Shown here: positions 50,813 through 60,489 of the stretch, one piece after another
Position numbering within the stretch: position 1 is the stretch's first letter
How the letters are laid out: each line of letters starts with the position of its first letter
DNA from: Microvirga alba
GTDB taxonomy: Bacteria; Pseudomonadota; Alphaproteobacteria; Rhizobiales; Beijerinckiaceae
Length of the DNA stretch: 64,000 nt
Assembly: GCF_015694465.1 (NCBI RefSeq)
Contig: NZ_JADQDO010000011.1
Span: forward strand, 1-64,000
Reading direction: 5' to 3'
The notes under the pieces: model-generated
Told to the model about the DNA's origin: nothing
Seen by the model: only the letters and a program-made list of their open reading frames with translations
Database searches by the model: none
Program-made: the position numbers and the translations under genes

Positions 50813-52138
50813 GTGCGTTCTCTTCCTGAAACCCTTCTTTGCAAATCGTTGTCCCGGCTGGTTCGGCGCGGGACGCTTTGCATGGCCCTACCGTCGGGAG
50901 AACGGGTCTGTTTCGGCGACGGTTCCCAACCGAAGGTCGCGATACGGCTCGCCGATCAGAGAAGCGTCCTGGGTTTGATGACCGACCCTGATCTGCAACT
51001 CGGCGAGCTCTTCATGGACGGAAGGCTTATTGTGGAGGAAGGGACAATTTTCGACTTTCTCCAAGTCGTTCTGCAAGACGCGAAGGAGACGCGCCCGTCG
51101 CTTACCGTTCAGGCACTGGATCGTGTTCGTTTCGCCCTGCGGCGGTTTGCCCAGCGCAATGGCCTCACGCGAGCTCGCACGAACGTAGCTCATCATTACA
51201 ACCTCAACGCGGATCTCTACTCGCTCTTCCTCGATCCAGACTGGCAATATTCCTGCGCCTATTTCGAAGATGAGCAGACCGACCTTGCTCAAGCACAGCT
51301 CGCGAAAAAGCGGCACATCGCCGCCAAGCTCCTGATCGAGCCGCAGCATCGCATTCTCGATATCGGTTGCGGCTGGGGAGGATTGGCATGCTATCTTGCC
51401 GATATAGCCGGTGCAGAGCACGTTACGGGGATCACACTCTCCGAGGAACAGCTCGGTCTCGCACAGAAAAGGGCGGATGTGCGTGGTCTTTCAGACCGGG
51501 TGTCCTTCGAGCTTATGGATTACCGAGCAGCAAAAGGCCAATTCGACAAAATTGTTTCGGTCGGAATGTTCGAGCACGTTGGCATCGATTTTTATGACAC
51601 ATTTTTTGGAACATGCCGCAAACTGATCAAAGACGACGGAGTCATGCTGCTGCATTTCATTGGGAATTCAGACGTTCCTGACTTCACCAACCCCTGGATT
51701 GAGCGATATATTTTCCCCGGCGGCCACATCCCATCATTGTCGGAAGTTATGCCCTCCATCGAGCGGTCGGGTTTGGTCGTCACCGACATTGAAATATTGA
51801 GGCTCCATTACGCTCGTACACTTCGCGCTTGGAGAGAGCGTTTCATGGCTCGCCGCGAAGAGGCTTTGCGTATCTATGACGAGCGCTTCTGCCGCATGTG
51901 GGAGTTTTATTTGGCTTTCTCTGAGGCGGCGTTCCGCTTTCAGGACATCGCAATCTTCCAAATTCAGCTGGCTCCGCGCCAAGAAAATGTCCCGCTTACT
52001 CGCGATTACATCGCGCGCATCGAAGCAGCACTCCGGGAAAGAGAATGTGCTGATACCGTCGTTCCCGCGGAGATGGGCGCGCGAGACCAAGCAGCATTGT
52101 TACGTTCAAACGCATTGACGCATGAGCGCTCCCCCTGA
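50813..52138 (+). CDS. Cyclopropane-fatty-acyl-phospholipid synthase-like methyltransferase
   Basis: A 441-residue SAM-dependent enzyme. An N-terminal lipid-binding-type domain (about 20-110) precedes VAHHYNLNADLYSLFLDPDWQYSC, the CFA-synthase active-site segment. The SAM site is LDIGCGWGGLACYLA, and FEHVGIDFYDTFF, FPGGHIPSLSEV and LRLHYARTLRAW are further family signatures. It methylenates double bonds of membrane phospholipid acyl chains in homologues. A GTG start is used. It is transcribed divergently from the twelve-gene operon from its own sigma-54 promoter, tying it to the same signal. Confidence 0.9.
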   Translation: MRSLPETLLCKSLSRLVRRGTLCMALPSGERVCFGDGSQPKVAIRLADQRSVLGLMTDPDLQLGELFMDGRLIVEEGTIFDFLQVVLQDAKETRPSLTVQALDRVRFALRRFAQRNGLTRARTNVAHHYNLNADLYSLFLDPDWQYSCAYFEDEQTDLAQAQLAKKRHIAAKLLIEPQHRILDIGCGWGGLACYLADIAGAEHVTGITLSEEQLGLAQKRADVRGLSDRVSFELMDYRAAKGQFDKIVSVGMFEHVGIDFYDTFFGTCRKLIKDDGVMLLHFIGNSDVPDFTNPWIERYIFPGGHIPSLSEVMPSIERSGLVVTDIEILRLHYARTLRAWRERFMARREEALRIYDERFCRMWEFYLAFSEAAFRFQDIAIFQIQLAPRQENVPLTRDYIARIEAALRERECADTVVPAEMGARDQAALLRSNALTHERSP

Positions 52139-52289
52139 ACTCGACCGCGGTAGCAGACATTTGGGAAACGAAAAATTGCGACTGGGCTCTTGCGCGGCCC
52201 GCCCATCGCGTGCGGGAGCAGCGGCCGGAGTGATCCGGCGGAGACGATGCGGCGCAACAGAAGCGGCTCCTTCATTAGCCGCTCCTGGC

Positions 52290-52566
52290 TTTGGCGATTC
52301 GTGCCCCTGATCTGGCCCGAAAAATCGCCATTGGCGAGACGCTGCAAGATGGCGACCGCCGAACGGATCGGCCTTGCGATACCGAACTGTCCAACCAGGA
52401 AAGCGAACGTTAGACCGAGCGCGATGCCGACGCCTGCAACGACCATATGACGGCTCGATGTCTGATGGTACTCGGCCGTGGCATTGTTGGAAATGGTCTT
52501 CATCCGCATGTCGAGGCTTTCGGACAGCGACCGCGTGGCAAGCCTGAGCTTTGTAGCGGCCGCCAC
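52290..52566 (-). pseudogene. Chemoreceptor (MCP) transmembrane-HAMP remnant
   Basis: The minus strand encodes a helical segment, a transmembrane helix (VVAGVGIALGLTFAFLVGQF) and a HAMP domain (RPIRSAVAILQRLANGDFSG), after which similarity stops. Both the sensor domain and the signalling domain are missing. It is a fragment of a chemoreceptor and complements in content the signalling-domain remnant at 16.3 kb. Confidence 0.65.
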
Positions 52567-52853
52567 GCAGCAGCCCTCTCCGGCCGATCATTCAGGATGC
52601 CGGTTGCATGAAGCCACGAGGGATGTTCCGCAGTATTCGTGACCGATGGAACGGCGTCTTCGCCTGCGCAACCGTATCGACGACGACCCGCTGCGGCTGC
52701 ACCTCCCGGGTAGCGATATCGCCGAAGCGCACGAGTGTAGGGGTGTTTGCCTCGGCATCAAAGCCTTGAGACGCCGGCGGAGCCGCTGCGTCGCAACCGA
52801 GCTGGCAACATCGCCTGAGGGCTTTCCCTCAGTCATGGGCCGTTTAGCACGAT
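52567..52853. other. Short stretch without a recognisable gene
   Basis: This lies between the chemoreceptor remnant and the PagL-like gene. Several frames are open on both strands because of high GC content, but none has a ribosome binding site or known domain. Confidence 0.3.
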
Positions 52854-53438
52854 CTAGAAGGTGTATCCCACGCGCACGCCGACGTTGGTGAGACCGCGAT
52901 TGTTTGAGCACAGACCTGCATTGGAGAGGTGTTCGACTGTCGCCATTACGCTCCAGTCTTGGGTCAGTCGGACACCCAGTGTTCCCGACTCGCGAAACAG
53001 GGCCGTGCAGCCGAGTGCGCTCCGATGCAGCACCGCTGGATCGGTCTTTCCATTGTGGACAGCCCCGCCGAAGCTTCCCTCCACAAACACGTTTGAAGTC
53101 ACATCAAACGTCCACGTCAGACCCACATAGGCGAAACTTGTTTGACCATTTAGATTGAGGCTGCCGCCCAGGTGCACGCGCGGGATAAGGAGATTGAGCA
53201 CAGGATCTACCGCCGTCAACGGTCGCAATGACAGCACTTCAGCGGTCAAATTGGCTGATCCGCTTTCTGGTCCGCCAGGATCCTGAGCCGTTGCACCAAG
53301 TCGCATCTCTGACAAAAACGCCGATGACCGCGTTGTCTGAGCAGCTCGAGGAGAAACGCCGGTTTGATCAACGTCAGCGGCATGTGCTTCTGCCACCGCA
53401 GCCCATGTTGCAAGAATTCCGGTAAGTATTCTACGCAT
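52854..53438 (-). CDS. PagL-like lipid A deacylase (acyloxyacyl hydrolase family)
   Basis: A 194-residue outer-membrane protein with a signal peptide (cleavage near AHAADV) and a small eight-strand barrel pattern. The catalytic signature of PagL, His-x-Ser-Asn, is present near the C-terminus (TVEHLSNAGLCSNNRG), followed by the final aromatic strand VGVRVGYTF. PagL removes the 3-O acyl chain of lipid A and moderates outer-membrane immunogenicity and permeability. Its position near the envelope operon supports a common theme, though it has no visible sigma-54 site. Confidence 0.8.
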   Translation of the reverse strand: MRRILTGILATWAAVAEAHAADVDQTGVSPRAAQTTRSSAFLSEMRLGATAQDPGGPESGSANLTAEVLSLRPLTAVDPVLNLLIPRVHLGGSLNLNGQTSFAYVGLTWTFDVTSNVFVEGSFGGAVHNGKTDPAVLHRSALGCTALFRESGTLGVRLTQDWSVMATVEHLSNAGLCSNNRGLTNVGVRVGYTF

Positions 53439-53941
53439 AAGGACCTCTATAATCCGCCGCTCAAGGTGGCCATGCTCGAAGGCCGGCGCTTCGCATTACT
53501 ACTGCGGACTGGAAAATCTGCCTCGAGGTGTTTGAGCCGCAAGCCATGTGAATAGCTCAACAAAGCAAACCCTTAGAGATCTTCTCTATTCGGCGGATTT
53601 AGGTCAAGCGCTTTTCGGCCCTCCACGTTCCCAAAGTTTGATGTCAGTCCTTGCTTCCTTCAGGATCTGCCCTGGGGCTCTCCCAAGATGGGACCAGAAG
53701 AATGAGGCGGTCCAATCTGCCGCGTTCTGATCGCGCAAGCCCCCCCGGCGAGCTACATAGGTTCCGTCGATTGTCTTCTGCTGCTGATGAGGCGCTTGCC
53801 GAGGTTGAGCCGCACAAGCAATTCAAGCGCGTAGCGCACGGGCCGACACCGGATCGTAGCATGGTCGACCTCATACGCCTCCCAAGAAGTCCGAAGGCAT
53901 ATGTTGGATCGAACTACGGAGGAACTTGCGATAAATCCTCT
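53439..53941. other. 500 bp gap with IS6 debris
   Basis: The gap between PagL and the LysR gene holds an IS6-like scrap (listed separately) and no intact gene. The promoter of the PagL-like gene should lie at its left end. Confidence 0.4.
53745..53880 (-). pseudogene. IS6-family transposase scrap
   Basis: On the minus strand EVDHATIRCRPVRYALELL resembles the helix-turn-helix region of IS6 transposases (VDHATIHRW-VHYAPELLE). A second frame then gives IDGTYVARRG, like the catalytic MDETY-VRG motif. Both ends of the gene are missing and a frame change is required. Confidence 0.4.
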
Positions 53942-54901
53942 TCAGTTTTTCGTCGGCGCCAAAGTAAGGAGGGCCTTGCCCGTGGTGTTGGAGTAGCTTT
54001 GATGGCGCCTGCGCAGGAACTCAGCGAAGAGCGCGACCGACGGCGAGACTGGCGTCTTGACGGAGAATATCTGGCGCACATCCATCGTGAGGGGCGGCGT
54101 GGCTATGGAAAGCCGCACGAGGTCGCCTCTGTCGAGATCCACTTGGACCCGCTTCAGAAGGCAGCAGTATAAACCCACCTCCGCGATGACGAGGGCCCGC
54201 AGAAACTCGAACTCCGTGGCCTTGGAGACAATGGAAATGTTCTCCGCACCGATTTCCGCAAGCATTTGCGTCATGCCCTGACCAAACAGCGAGCCTTCGG
54301 GCGGGCCGACGAAGCTGAAATTGTTGAGCTCGACCGGCGCAATGTCTTTGCGATGTGCCAGGGGGTGGTTTGGCGATGCGACGATAACGAGCTCCTGTTG
54401 CCCGATAACCACTGATCTAAGACCAGGAAGGTTCTGGTTGCTCAGGTACAAGCCTAAGTTTGCCTTGTCGCTTCGGATGAGATCCACGACCTCCTCTTGG
54501 CGTCCGACTCTGGTCACGAGCTCAAGGTCGCGGTGCTGCCCGGCGAATTCAGCCAGAAGAGGCGGCATGAAGTCTGAAAGCGAACGCTGGCAGGCAAAAA
54601 TGATCCGACGCTCCGCCTCAATCCGGGTGCGATAGAGGTCGACGGCCATGTTATCCGCTTCAACGAGGAGCTGGCGCGCATGGGTCAGAAAGGTCTTGCC
54701 GAGATCAGTGAGGTCCACGCCGCTGCCGCGCCGCCGCCGGAAAAGTGCGCCTCCCACCTGGTTTTCCAGAGCCTGTACATGGCTACTAACCGAGGGCTGA
54801 GCCATCCCGAGCTTTTCAGCGGCGGCGCGAAACCCGCCACCTTCCGCGATGGCAATAAAAACTTCCAACCGTCTGAGAGTGATCCTTGGAGGTTTCTGCA
54901 T
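53942..54901 (-). CDS. LysR family transcriptional regulator
   Basis: A 319-residue regulator. The winged helix-turn-helix is at about 8-66 (LRRLEVFIAIAEGGGFRAAA...QPSVSSHVQALE), followed by a two-lobed effector domain (about 95-300). It is divergent from the HyuA-HyuB-M24 operon with 540 bp between, the classical arrangement for LysR control of a catabolic operon by its own substrate. Confidence 0.92.
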   Translation of the reverse strand: MQKPPRITLRRLEVFIAIAEGGGFRAAAEKLGMAQPSVSSHVQALENQVGGALFRRRRGSGVDLTDLGKTFLTHARQLLVEADNMAVDLYRTRIEAERRIIFACQRSLSDFMPPLLAEFAGQHRDLELVTRVGRQEEVVDLIRSDKANLGLYLSNQNLPGLRSVVIGQQELVIVASPNHPLAHRKDIAPVELNNFSFVGPPEGSLFGQGMTQMLAEIGAENISIVSKATEFEFLRALVIAEVGLYCCLLKRVQVDLDRGDLVRLSIATPPLTMDVRQIFSVKTPVSPSVALFAEFLRRRHQSYSNTTGKALLTLAPTKN

Positions 54902-55440
54902 CGCTAGAGACCTGCCGACCGTCTGCGGGCCGACATAAGAGAGGGCGTTGAACCAAGGCCAGTATACGCGAAGCGTACACTCTCATCCGTCCACGCGGTG
55001 ATGAGGCTTCCGGCGGCTGACGATGAGGTGTGCGATACGTTAGCCACGGACCGTTCCTTTCAAATCAAAAACTTCCCGTTGACGCCCATCATAGGCAAAT
55101 AGCTATCACTTTTAAAGCCGTTTCACCCGTTGCTATTTGCGAGCCGTCTTGAAAGATTTTGTTGCCAACAGACTGGTGCGGACAAGCTGGCGATTCACCG
55201 ATAGGGAGAGACGAATGGACGTCACAAACGCCGGGAACCAGGCGACCAGTTGACTTGGAAAAACGATCCGCGCGATGCGGCGAATGCGCAGAGCGCCGCT
55301 CTTCTCGGCACATTGCCCCGGGTCACTCACAACAATCATCGCAATACTTCATGCGGCGCTCGCCAAAATGATGGGCGGCGCGAAGGCGAATATTCTTTGT
55401 TCGCAGGCCAAAGTATTGCCGAAGTATTTAATATATTAGC
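54902..55440. promoter_or_regulatory. Divergent control region of the LysR-Hyu locus
   Basis: About 540 bp with no confident gene. A 12-codon frame at 55215-55253 has a good AGGGAGAGA ribosome binding site and may be a leader peptide or a truncated gene. Just before the HyuA ATG the sequence is AT-rich, with TATATT at about 55432, and lacks a ribosome binding site, so the HyuA message could be leaderless. Confidence 0.35.
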
Positions 55441-57531
55441 ATGGACACAGACATGATGCTTGCTAAAAAGCTTCCCGCGGGCGGCCTCAGCGTTGCGGTC
55501 GATATCGGAGGCACGTTCACAGATCTTGTCGCCTTCGACGAAAGCAAGGGACGTGTCTTCCAGGCGAAGTCCTTGACGACCCCGAACGAACTTTCCCAAG
55601 GCGTCTGGGACTGCCTTAAAAAGGCTGGCATCGCGCTTGGCGATGCAGAGAATATCGTTCACGGTTCGACCGTCGCCATCAATATCGCCATCGAGGAGAA
55701 GGGTGCGAAGACTGCGCTCGTCGTCACGAAGGGCACCCGCGATGTCTATAAAATTGGGCGTCAAAACAGGCCTGAGGCTTATAATTTTTCCTTTAAACGG
55801 CCTGTGCCACTCGCCTCCCGCGCGAATACTTTCGAGGTTGACGAGCGGCTCTCGGCCTCCGGCGAAGTGCTCAAGCCCCTCAGCACGAGTGAGGTAGAGG
55901 ACATTGCTTGTGCTATTCGCAACAGCGGCGCCGAAGCAGTGGCGGTGTGTTTCCTGCACTCGTATGTGGATCCCGCGCACGAGATTGAGGCAGGGAAAAT
56001 CCTACGTCGGATGCTGCCAGGCGTTTACGTCTCACTGTCGCATGAGATCGTCCGCGAATACCGCGAATATGAGCGGACATCGACGACGGTGATGAATGCC
56101 TACATCGGACCGAAGACGAGCGAATATGTCGGCCGCATGCAGGACCGACTCGGTGAGGACGGGTTCAGCGGCCGTTTCCTGATCATGCAATCCAGCGGCG
56201 GCGTCATGTCCCCCGCACAGGCAAAGACTCTGCCGGTGGCAATGATGGAGTCAGGCCCCGTCGGCGGCGTCATCGCGGCTGCCGAGGTCGGTCGGCGTCT
56301 TGGCATCAAGGACGTTATCGCGTTCGATATGGGAGGCACGACCGCGAAGACTAGCCTGATCCAGGGCAGCGCGGTTTCGATTGCCCAGGGATATCACATT
56401 GGCGGGTATGCCAGTGGCCACCCGGTGATGTTCCCGGTGGTCGATATTGTGGAGGTCGGCGCCGGGGGCGGCAGCATTGCCTGGATCGACCAGGTCGGCG
56501 CCCTGAAGCTCGGTCCGCAGAGTGCGGGGTCCGATCCGGGGCCGATCTCCTATTGCCGTGGCGGCACACAGCCGACAGTTACGGATGCCAACGTCGTTCT
56601 CGGCCGCATTGGTGCCAAGAGCTTTCTAGGCGGGGAGATGCCGCTCGATGAAGCGGCGGCTCGCAAGGGCATCCTCGAGCGCCTGTGTCCCTCGCTTGGG
56701 CTCAGCGTTACGGAAGTCGCACATGGCATCCTCAAGATAGCCATTGCCAAGATGGCGCTGGCGGTACGCGGCGTATCGGTCCAACGCGGCTTCGACCCGC
56801 GTGACTTCGCTCTGGTGGCCATGGGCGGCGGCGGTCCACCCCATGTGCTGGCCATCGCGCGCGACCTGAACATCCCCAAGGTGATTATCCCGAACCTGCC
56901 GGCGCATTTCTCCGCACTCGGGATGCTCATGAGCGACGTACGCCACGACTTCGTGCGGACACATTATCGACCCTTAGCCGATTTCGACTATGCCGAAATC
57001 CAGGCCATCTTCGCCGAACTCGCCGCGACCGGCGGGGCCGCGCTCGATGAGGCAGGAGTCGAACTCGAAGCCCGATCGGTCGAATATTTCATGGACCTTC
57101 GCTACGTCGGCCAGGAATTCCACCTGCAGATCCCCGTCACTGCCGACGAAATCCTCCATGGAAACAGTGTCGCAATCCGCGAGCGTTTCAACCACGTGCA
57201 TGAACATCGTTTCGATCATGCCGCACCTGACGAGCCGCTGGAGCTCATCAATCTTCGTCTGACTGCACGGGGAGGACGGCCGAAGATCAACTTTCCCAAG
57301 CTGGCTGCGAATGCCACGCAGGCCCAGACAGGTTCGCGGCCGATCTATCTCGACGATCCGTCACGGCCAGTCGAATGCCCGGTCTATCGCCGCGAGCTGC
57401 TCGGTCCAGGTATGCGGCTGCGCGGTCCCTGCGTGATCGAGGAGTTCGGCTCGACCACGGTTCTATTCGAGGGCGATCTGATCACTATTGCCGATACCGG
57501 GGAGATTATCGTGGAAGTAGCACGGTCATGA
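55441..57531 (+). CDS. hyuA: Hydantoinase/oxoprolinase subunit A (HyuA)
   Basis: A 696-residue ATPase-fold subunit: VAVDIGGTFTDLVAFDE at 18, VHGSTVAINIAIEEKGAK near 76, IAFDMGGTTAKTSLI near 295, VEVGAGGGSIAWID near 340 and SAGSDPGPISYCRGG. It phosphorylates or activates a cyclic amide for opening by HyuB, with which it overlaps by four bases (ATGA). It differs from the fused enzyme at 4.2 kb and from the short form at 14.7 kb, so the window holds three distinct paralogues. Alternative ATGs lie at 55453 and 55456; none has a good ribosome binding site. Confidence 0.9.
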   Translation: MDTDMMLAKKLPAGGLSVAVDIGGTFTDLVAFDESKGRVFQAKSLTTPNELSQGVWDCLKKAGIALGDAENIVHGSTVAINIAIEEKGAKTALVVTKGTRDVYKIGRQNRPEAYNFSFKRPVPLASRANTFEVDERLSASGEVLKPLSTSEVEDIACAIRNSGAEAVAVCFLHSYVDPAHEIEAGKILRRMLPGVYVSLSHEIVREYREYERTSTTVMNAYIGPKTSEYVGRMQDRLGEDGFSGRFLIMQSSGGVMSPAQAKTLPVAMMESGPVGGVIAAAEVGRRLGIKDVIAFDMGGTTAKTSLIQGSAVSIAQGYHIGGYASGHPVMFPVVDIVEVGAGGGSIAWIDQVGALKLGPQSAGSDPGPISYCRGGTQPTVTDANVVLGRIGAKSFLGGEMPLDEAAARKGILERLCPSLGLSVTEVAHGILKIAIAKMALAVRGVSVQRGFDPRDFALVAMGGGGPPHVLAIARDLNIPKVIIPNLPAHFSALGMLMSDVRHDFVRTHYRPLADFDYAEIQAIFAELAATGGAALDEAGVELEARSVEYFMDLRYVGQEFHLQIPVTADEILHGNSVAIRERFNHVHEHRFDHAAPDEPLELINLRLTARGGRPKINFPKLAANATQAQTGSRPIYLDDPSRPVECPVYRRELLGPGMRLRGPCVIEEFGSTTVLFEGDLITIADTGEIIVEVARS

Positions 57532-59309
57532 CAGCAGAATCGAAATCCGCAGCAAAACTCAATCCCACAGGATTGGACCCCGTTACGCTTGAGGTGCTGC
57601 GCAACGCATTGCCGGCCATCTCTGACGAGATGAGCTATGACCTGCAGCGCACATCCTATAACATGATGATCTATGAGATCCGTGATTACTGCACGGCTCT
57701 GCTCGATACGAATGGTGCGCTCATCTCGCAGAACATTGGCGGCGTCTCGCATTTCGTCGCCGATCTCGGCGTCGTTATTCGCGACGGCATTGCGCGTTAC
57801 GGCCTCGACGGGTTCTCACCCGGCGACGTGATAATGCACAACCACCAGGCCACGGCTGGCCAGCACCTTAACAACGTGGTCATCTATACGCCGGTGTATC
57901 ATGAGAATTGTCTTGTCGCCTTTGCGGTGGTGCGCGCGCATTGGGCTGATGTGGGCGGGCTCTCGACAGGATTTGGCGGCACGGGAGCATACGACCCCTG
58001 GAGCGAAGGACTCCAAGTCGATCAGCTCAAAATCTATGAGAAGGGCGAGCCGGACGCGAAGATTCTTAAGATGATCCGCGACAACATTCGCTATCCCGAT
58101 GCGGCGATGGGTGATCTGCGCTCGCAGCTTGCCGCCTGTCGTCTCGGAGAGCGGCGGTTTTGCGAACTGCTCGACCGCTATAGTCGCGCCACCGTGCTCG
58201 AGGTGATCAACACGATCTATGCCGAGACCGAAGCCAAATGCCGCGCGGCCGTGGCCGACATCCCCGACGGTGTCTATGAGGCGGAAGCCTTCGTGGATGG
58301 CGCACGCGGAACGATGCCTTTCGAGATCAAGGTCAAGGTCACAGTCTCGGGCAGCGAGATGGAGATCGATTTGTCGGGCTGTTCGTCCCAGCGAGACAAT
58401 GCAGGTCTTAACAGCCGAACCTACGCAGGCGCCTACATCGCCTACAAGGCGCTGACCGCACCGCTGGAGCCACTGAATGAAGGCGCTTTCGGAGCGTTGA
58501 AGGTTGTCATCCCCGAAGGCAACATGATGATGGCGCGCTTCCCGGCCTTTATGGCGAGTTGGGGCTCGGCATTGCCAACCGTTGTTGACACGATCTGGCG
58601 TGCCTTCGCTGAAGCCTTGCCAGACCTTATTCCGGCCGCACATAGCGGCTCGCTCGGCGCACCTTTTGCACTGTCGGGCCATGACCCGGCCCGCAAGGCC
58701 GGGTTCGTGGCCCAGAGCATCGAAGCCGGTGGCTGGGGCGGACGGCCCGATCGCGACGGCGAGGACGCCTCCATGTCGGTGTGCCAAGGCGATGTGCGCA
58801 ATACGCCAATCGAAACGATGGAGCTGAAGACACCACTGATCGTGCTGGAGCGCGCCCTGTGGTCTGATTCCGGTGGAGCGGGCAAGTTTCGCGGTGGTCT
58901 CGGCGTGCAAACGACGATCAAGTCGCTGGTGGATGGGCGCTGGAATGCCGGTCCGCCCGGGCATCGGTCCGGCTACGCGCCTTGGGGCTTGCGTGGCGGT
59001 AAGGCCGGCGTACTTGGTTATACGCTGATCCGCGCGCCGGGACAGGACACCCACGAGCTCTCTCTTTCGCCCCGCGTCTTCGGACAGGCCGAGACCGAGG
59101 TGGTGTACCGGACTTCTGGCGGCGGTGGCTGGGGAAGCCCTCTAGAGCGGGATCCGGAACGGGTCCTGCACGATGTCAGAGAAGGCTACGTTTCGGCTGA
59201 AAAGGCCCGTGACGATTACGGTGTCGTCCTGAGAGCCGATGGGACGGCTGTCGATAGTCCCGCAACACTGGCGCGCCGTGCCGAACTTGCTCGGGAAGGA
59301 GCTCACTGA
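57528..59309 (+). CDS. hyuB: Hydantoinase/oxoprolinase subunit B (HyuB)
   Basis: A 593-residue subunit: DPVTLEVLRNALPAISDEM at the start, GGVSHFVADLG near 65, HNHQATAGQHLNNVVIYTP near 105 and SGGAGKFRGGLGVQT near 455. ATG overlaps the HyuA stop, which fixes the start over longer in-frame options. Some glycine/histidine positions differ from the HyuB half at 4.2 kb, consistent with another substrate. It ends in a one-base overlap with the first M24 gene, implying a tightly coupled set. Confidence 0.9.
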   Translation: MTAESKSAAKLNPTGLDPVTLEVLRNALPAISDEMSYDLQRTSYNMMIYEIRDYCTALLDTNGALISQNIGGVSHFVADLGVVIRDGIARYGLDGFSPGDVIMHNHQATAGQHLNNVVIYTPVYHENCLVAFAVVRAHWADVGGLSTGFGGTGAYDPWSEGLQVDQLKIYEKGEPDAKILKMIRDNIRYPDAAMGDLRSQLAACRLGERRFCELLDRYSRATVLEVINTIYAETEAKCRAAVADIPDGVYEAEAFVDGARGTMPFEIKVKVTVSGSEMEIDLSGCSSQRDNAGLNSRTYAGAYIAYKALTAPLEPLNEGAFGALKVVIPEGNMMMARFPAFMASWGSALPTVVDTIWRAFAEALPDLIPAAHSGSLGAPFALSGHDPARKAGFVAQSIEAGGWGGRPDRDGEDASMSVCQGDVRNTPIETMELKTPLIVLERALWSDSGGAGKFRGGLGVQTTIKSLVDGRWNAGPPGHRSGYAPWGLRGGKAGVLGYTLIRAPGQDTHELSLSPRVFGQAETEVVYRTSGGGGWGSPLERDPERVLHDVREGYVSAEKARDDYGVVLRADGTAVDSPATLARRAELAREGAH

Positions 59310-60475
59310 TGAGCGACGACGCCGAGCCGCTGGCCCATTTGTCTCTGCGGGCAGAGTGCCTTGATCGCCGTCGCGAAGCCGTGCGTTCGAGCCTGCGGGC
59401 TCAGGGCCTCGACGGAATCATATGCTACGGCAACGGGCGGCATTCCTTCCTGGCTTCGAACCCCGCCTGGTATCTGACGGGATTCCGGCAGCTTGGGCCC
59501 CATATGGCGGTCCTGCTGCCAGTTGATGGAGATCCCGTCGTCGTCACGACACCAGCATGGGATCTCGGCCGCATCAAGGAACAGGTCGACATGTTCGACA
59601 TCGTTGCGGTCGAGCCGGAGGATTTTCTCGCCACCATCCGCGTCGAGATCGAACGTCGCAACATGCGGACGAAACGTCTCGCCGTAGCGGGCGGCGTCCA
59701 ACCCCGTATGGTGAGCGATGCATGGTCCGCCATGCTGGACCAGCCTCCGGTGCCCGGAGACAAGCTCGTAAGCGACATCGCACGGGTTCGCGATGCGTGG
59801 TCGCTGGCGTGTGTGCGAAAGGCCGTCGATATCGCCGAGCGCGGATATCAATATGGACTGGAGATAGCCCGCCCCGGCATGCCCGAATACAAGCTTGCTG
59901 CCGAGATGGAGGCCTTTATGCGCGGGCTCGGCGCGGAGGATAATTTCCAGCTCCTCGCCGCATCGCAGCACAATCGCGCCGCCCACCGCCCGAGTGAGCG
60001 GCTTCTGAATGTGGGTGATGTGCTTCTCGGCGAGATAACGCCAGCCGTCGAGGGCGAGTACGTTCAGATCTGCCGCTCCGCCGTGGTCGGCACACCCACA
60101 AACCTCCAGTGCGAAACCTTCGCCCTGCTCGATCGCGCCCTGCGGGATGCGATGCGCGCCGCCAAACCCGGCGTTGCGGCCCGTGATATCGTCACGATCA
60201 TGAATGCACCGATTGTCGCCGCCGGTTATGAAACCTACACGAAACCGCCATACATGCGGACGCGGGGCCACAGCATGGCGTTGGGTTCCATGGACCCTGA
60301 GATCGCCCTCAACAGCGACGAGATTATGGTCAAGGGGATGGTCTTCGTTATGCATCCGAATCAGTACATTCCCGAGACTGGTTACATGATGTGCGGTGAG
60401 CCCGTGCTCATCACGGACGAAGGTGCTCAGCCGCTGACCAGCCGGATGGGTCAGCTCGATGTGATTGCAGTCTGA
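59309..60475 (+). CDS. M24/creatinase-fold protein (first of two)
   Basis: A 388-residue protein with a creatinase N-terminal domain (about 15-150) and a pita-bread C-terminal domain. Of the five metal ligands of M24 peptidases only His (GHSMALG) and the last Glu (CGEPVLIT) remain; the paired Asp positions read Glu and Gln (GEITPAVEGEYVQICRS) and the VEPG position reads MHPN. This suggests a metal-independent creatinase-like reaction on a guanidino or amide compound, or a non-catalytic partner of the next protein. Coupled to HyuB by TGATG. Confidence 0.85.
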   Translation: MSDDAEPLAHLSLRAECLDRRREAVRSSLRAQGLDGIICYGNGRHSFLASNPAWYLTGFRQLGPHMAVLLPVDGDPVVVTTPAWDLGRIKEQVDMFDIVAVEPEDFLATIRVEIERRNMRTKRLAVAGGVQPRMVSDAWSAMLDQPPVPGDKLVSDIARVRDAWSLACVRKAVDIAERGYQYGLEIARPGMPEYKLAAEMEAFMRGLGAEDNFQLLAASQHNRAAHRPSERLLNVGDVLLGEITPAVEGEYVQICRSAVVGTPTNLQCETFALLDRALRDAMRAAKPGVAARDIVTIMNAPIVAAGYETYTKPPYMRTRGHSMALGSMDPEIALNSDEIMVKGMVFVMHPNQYIPETGYMMCGEPVLITDEGAQPLTSRMGQLDVIAV

Positions 60476-60489
60476 GGGAGCACGACAAC

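Noticed and set aside
57816..59054. Minus-strand frame of 412 codons opposite HyuB
   Set aside because: It has His/Arg-rich shadow composition, and HyuB motifs are on the plus strand.
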